10,042 nucleotides of DNA, from the NCBI GenBank assembly GCA_016207985.1, contig JACQYX010000098.1:1-10042 (forward strand), written 5' to 3'. Numbering within the stretch: position 1 is the stretch's first letter; each line of letters begins with the position of its first letter. The translations under genes were made by a program, and so were the position numbers. This DNA comes from Ignavibacteriales bacterium. GTDB taxonomy: Bacteria; Bacteroidota; Ignavibacteria; UBA10030; SZUA-254. The notes below the pieces were generated by a model that saw only the letters and a program-made list of their open reading frames with translations, ran no database searches and had not been told where the DNA came from. Below are positions 7,590-10,042 of the stretch, one piece after another.

Positions 7590-10042
7590 TTAATCTAAGT
7601 CGAAGTTGAAAAGGACGCCGAAATGGAATGACCATTCTTTGCCATATGTCAAGATGTTTTTTGAATTTTCCATCATATAGTTAAATCTATCAAAACCGTA
7701 AGTTGCGTTTACAAATATTCGTGTTGGAAATGCATAGTACGAGAAGGCTTCTAATCGCAGCTCAATTCCTGCATCGCGTTTGAATTTCTGATCCCTGAGT
7801 CGACCACCAGTCCATGCCGTGCCAACGTCTCCATATACAGCACCGTAGAGTTGATTCAGAATCAAGTGGAGGAATTTCGCATCGATGTCTTGAAGGATCG
7901 GAAATCGATATGTTACATTTGCCATAGCGAACTCATTCCCCCCGAGCGAGTAGAATGAATACCCCTTCATCCCTGCAAGGCCGCCGATGTAATAATTAAA
8001 GAAGTTGTCGATTGGGGGACCAAAGATAGTTCCACCTCTCAGTTGTACTGAGAGTGTATGCTTCCAAGCTGGCAGCTTAAAATACTCCCGCCAATTTACA
8101 TCAAGCCGGTGGAATATCAAATTTTGATATTTTGCGACAAGCACACCCTCTTTGATATCATATTCACCGGTCGGATTAAATTTATTGAACTCGTGCTCGT
8201 ATCGAATGCGAATTTTTCTCCCGATGGGATTAATCTCCATCGTTCTCGACCGCATTATATTATCGATTTGAAGTGTCGCAGATAGATTGTTCCCAATCAA
8301 GTACAATTCACTAAATGCGGAAATCATATCTCCACGCTCAGGCAGCACGAATGATTCTATTGAGGCAGTATAACGGCTATGAGCATAACGGAGTTCGAGC
8401 TCCATTGCTTCGTGGATGATTTTATGTTTCATTGCAACATCGAACTCAAGGAGATTATAGGAGATTCCGAGCGGCAGTGTATCCAATGGTAGTGTGATTG
8501 ATGCCTCGGTCTTTCGAGTGATGTTATATCCTTCGAATGAAACGGTCGGCTCCAAGCCAACCTGAAATAATCCGGGGACTTTCCCCCGATAATCGAATAT
8601 GAGAAAGAGATCACGTTCTCCTTTCAAATTGATCGCTCCACCTGCAAAAAATCCATATCGATCAAGTACATCATAAGAATATGTGTACAATCCTACCTTA
8701 ATAATGTCAAGTCCTTTATTCTTCCGATTGTAATTATCGACTCGTAGGAAAGGAATAAATGCTAATCCAGTCGATGTATTCTTATATTCAGTTTCTTTAA
8801 AAGTAGGAATCTGGCTATCATCATAAGAGCTGAGAACCTTCCAATCGAATGGTTGGTGCACAGAATTATCGGATGTCCGGGATGTATTTGGATCGGATTC
8901 AGCCATATGTTGGAGAGAACGCATATAAGCAGGCGGAAATTGCATACACTGAACATTTTCCATAAACGCGATTTTGAAACCGCCAGACGTATATAGAGCA
9001 AACGCGATTTGCCCACCTGCATTGACTGTCGGCATGAATGCACCACCCAGTATATTCGTTTTCTGAACGATTGATTTTGAAGTCAAATCATACTCGTATA
9101 GATTGAAGATACCCGTCTTATCTGATGAATAAAGGATACTTTTTCCATCAAGTGTAAAGACAGCATTTCGCTCGTCTTCCGGTTCTCGGAGGATAAAAGT
9201 AATCTCACCGCCGTCAACCGGTATAGTCGCAACATCACGACCATCCTTGATAGAATAATCGAATAAAATAACTTTCCCATCGGATGACCACTTTGGATTA
9301 TAAAGCTGCTCTCCGTTATTGAAATCTGTCAGCTTCTGAATATTGTTACCCGTAGTATCCATCGTAAAAAGATTGATAGTTCCATCCTTGCCTGCAACAA
9401 ATGCTATAGACTTGCCGTCGAGTGAAATCGATGGTGCATCTGCCCGAAGTCCGTGGGTGAGTCTTGTCTCCTTCTCCATTTCGATGTTATAAACATAGAC
9501 ATCGAACAAATTCGACCAATGTGGATTATTTCGCGTAAGTTTTGTGTAATAGATTTTCCTTCCATCAGGAGACCAGCAGAAATTCGACCGAACACCGTAT
9601 CTTAAAAGTTTTTCTGTTTTCGTATCGATATCGTATAGATAAATAGATGACGGGCTGAAATAGTCAGACTCTTTATTACTGATATATGCAATCGATTTTC
9701 CATCAGGTGAGAAGGTTGGATAGAAATTTCCAAATCCATCGTTACCGATGATCTCACCTGCGATAATGTTTTGATTCACAAAAGCAATCCTCTCACCATA
9801 ATCCTTCCGAAGAAATGATTTCCATTCATTATATAATTCTTCTCCGCTTTTACCGAGTGCCTTTTCGATTGCACCGTCGATTGTCATAGCAGTCGGTGAG
9901 CTAAGATTGTCCGAGATTTCTTTCAATTTTTCCTCACTATATTTCTCGGCGATATATCGGACAAGGGCATAACCTGCATTGTAAGCCGACTCATTACCTA
10001 AACTTGTTTTACCGAACGTTGCCATCTGATTCCATGTTAACA
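7590..10042 (-). CDS. TolB-type propeller / outer-membrane beta-barrel protein, 5' end beyond right edge
   Basis: The visible 816 residues run open to the window edge, so the ATG at 10023-10025 is internal (LTWNQ precedes it). Numbering from that Met: residues 1-75 (YNAGYALVRYIAEKYSEEKL, then an IEKALGKSGEELYNEWK stretch) resemble the end of a peptidase-MA-like gluzincin domain. Any HExxH would lie outside the window. Residues 98-355 form a TolB/PD40 propeller with blade signatures SPDGK (106), SPDGR (152), SLDGK (201), SSDGK (247), TLDGK (291) and a degenerate NAGGQ (335). A linker follows (357-420). Residues 420-811 look like a barrel of alternating strands ending FHFGVLFNFDLD, with a surface-antigen-like GGLAGMKGYSFYSLGG (681-696). 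The protein is likely anchored in the outer membrane. Its substrate is unknown. Tandem TAA stops end it. The domain order is seen in Bacteroidota/Chlorobiota proteins, often labelled biopolymer transporter or BamA-like; I do not call it BamA, as no POTRA repeats are visible. Confidence 0.82.
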   Translation of the reverse strand, partial: LTWNQMATFGKTSLGNESAYNAGYALVRYIAEKYSEEKLKEISDNLSSPTAMTIDGAIEKALGKSGEELYNEWKSFLRKDYGERIAFVNQNIIAGEIIGNDGFGNFYPTFSPDGKSIAYISNKESDYFSPSSIYLYDIDTKTEKLLRYGVRSNFCWSPDGRKIYYTKLTRNNPHWSNLFDVYVYNIEMEKETRLTHGLRADAPSISLDGKSIAFVAGKDGTINLFTMDTTGNNIQKLTDFNNGEQLYNPKWSSDGKVILFDYSIKDGRDVATIPVDGGEITFILREPEDERNAVFTLDGKSILYSSDKTGIFNLYEYDLTSKSIVQKTNILGGAFMPTVNAGGQIAFALYTSGGFKIAFMENVQCMQFPPAYMRSLQHMAESDPNTSRTSDNSVHQPFDWKVLSSYDDSQIPTFKETEYKNTSTGLAFIPFLRVDNYNRKNKGLDIIKVGLYTYSYDVLDRYGFFAGGAINLKGERDLFLIFDYRGKVPGLFQVGLEPTVSFEGYNITRKTEASITLPLDTLPLGISYNLLEFDVAMKHKIIHEAMELELRYAHSRYTASIESFVLPERGDMISAFSELYLIGNNLSATLQIDNIMRSRTMEINPIGRKIRIRYEHEFNKFNPTGEYDIKEGVLVAKYQNLIFHRLDVNWREYFKLPAWKHTLSVQLRGGTIFGPPIDNFFNYYIGGLAGMKGYSFYSLGGNEFAMANVTYRFPILQDIDAKFLHLILNQLYGAVYGDVGTAWTGGRLRDQKFKRDAGIELRLEAFSYYAFPTRIFVNATYGFDRFNYMMENSKNILTYGKEWSFHFGVLFNFDLD

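Noticed and set aside
7573..7635. Longer start for the DUF5683-like protein, 21 residues upstream.
   Set aside because: It would overlap the end of the propeller-barrel gene and put a basic, non-signal stretch before an evident signal peptide.
10023..10025. ATG as the true start of the propeller-barrel protein.
   Set aside because: The frame is open upstream to the window edge (LTWNQ), the sequence begins in the middle of a domain, and there is no signal peptide.

Overview
The window reads as chromosomal DNA from a Gram-negative, LPS-bearing bacterium of the Bacteroidota/Chlorobiota side of the FCB group. An Ignavibacteria- or Kapabacteria-like lineage is a reasonable guess but is not proven. 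The support is a SprA-family gene (the giant outer-membrane translocon of the type IX secretion system), an lptF-lptG pair, a DUF5683-like envelope protein, moderate G+C, and gene starts without Shine-Dalgarno sequences, as is usual in that group. Every gene in the window concerns the cell envelope. I see no RNA gene, insertion sequence, CRISPR array or phage gene.

Layout. Positions 1-3847 (minus) hold the N-terminal half or more of a sprA gene that continues past the left edge. It is broken twice. An in-frame TGA lies at 1907-1909. About 250 bases further on, near 1645-1660, there is a frameshift, apparently from a small deletion. Coding sequence before, between and after the lesions stays open and recognisably SprA. 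Positions 3848-4173 are a divergent, AT-rich intergenic region with a candidate promoter for the plus-strand genes. Positions 4174-6647 (plus) carry lptF and lptG, overlapping by four bases (ATGA). After a 16-base convergent gap, 6664-7572 (minus) encodes a DUF5683-like envelope protein. Just upstream of it on the same strand, 7590 to the right edge encodes a large protein with a six-blade TolB-type propeller followed by an outer-membrane beta-barrel. Its N-terminus lies outside the window.

How they work together. LptF and LptG form the inner-membrane permease that extracts LPS for transport to the outer membrane. The propeller-barrel protein and the DUF5683-like protein look like a two-gene envelope operon of unknown task. 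SprA would be the exit channel for type IX secretion cargo. Since it is interrupted here, either this lineage has lost or is losing type IX secretion through this gene, another SprA copy exists, or the assembly carries errors at two sites.

I did not find a clearly new defence, mobile or RNA-based system. The points most worth a second look are the double lesion in sprA, the propeller-barrel/DUF5683 gene pair, and a helically phased direct repeat (TTTCGTA, 11-base period) just upstream of a TATAAT box before lptF.
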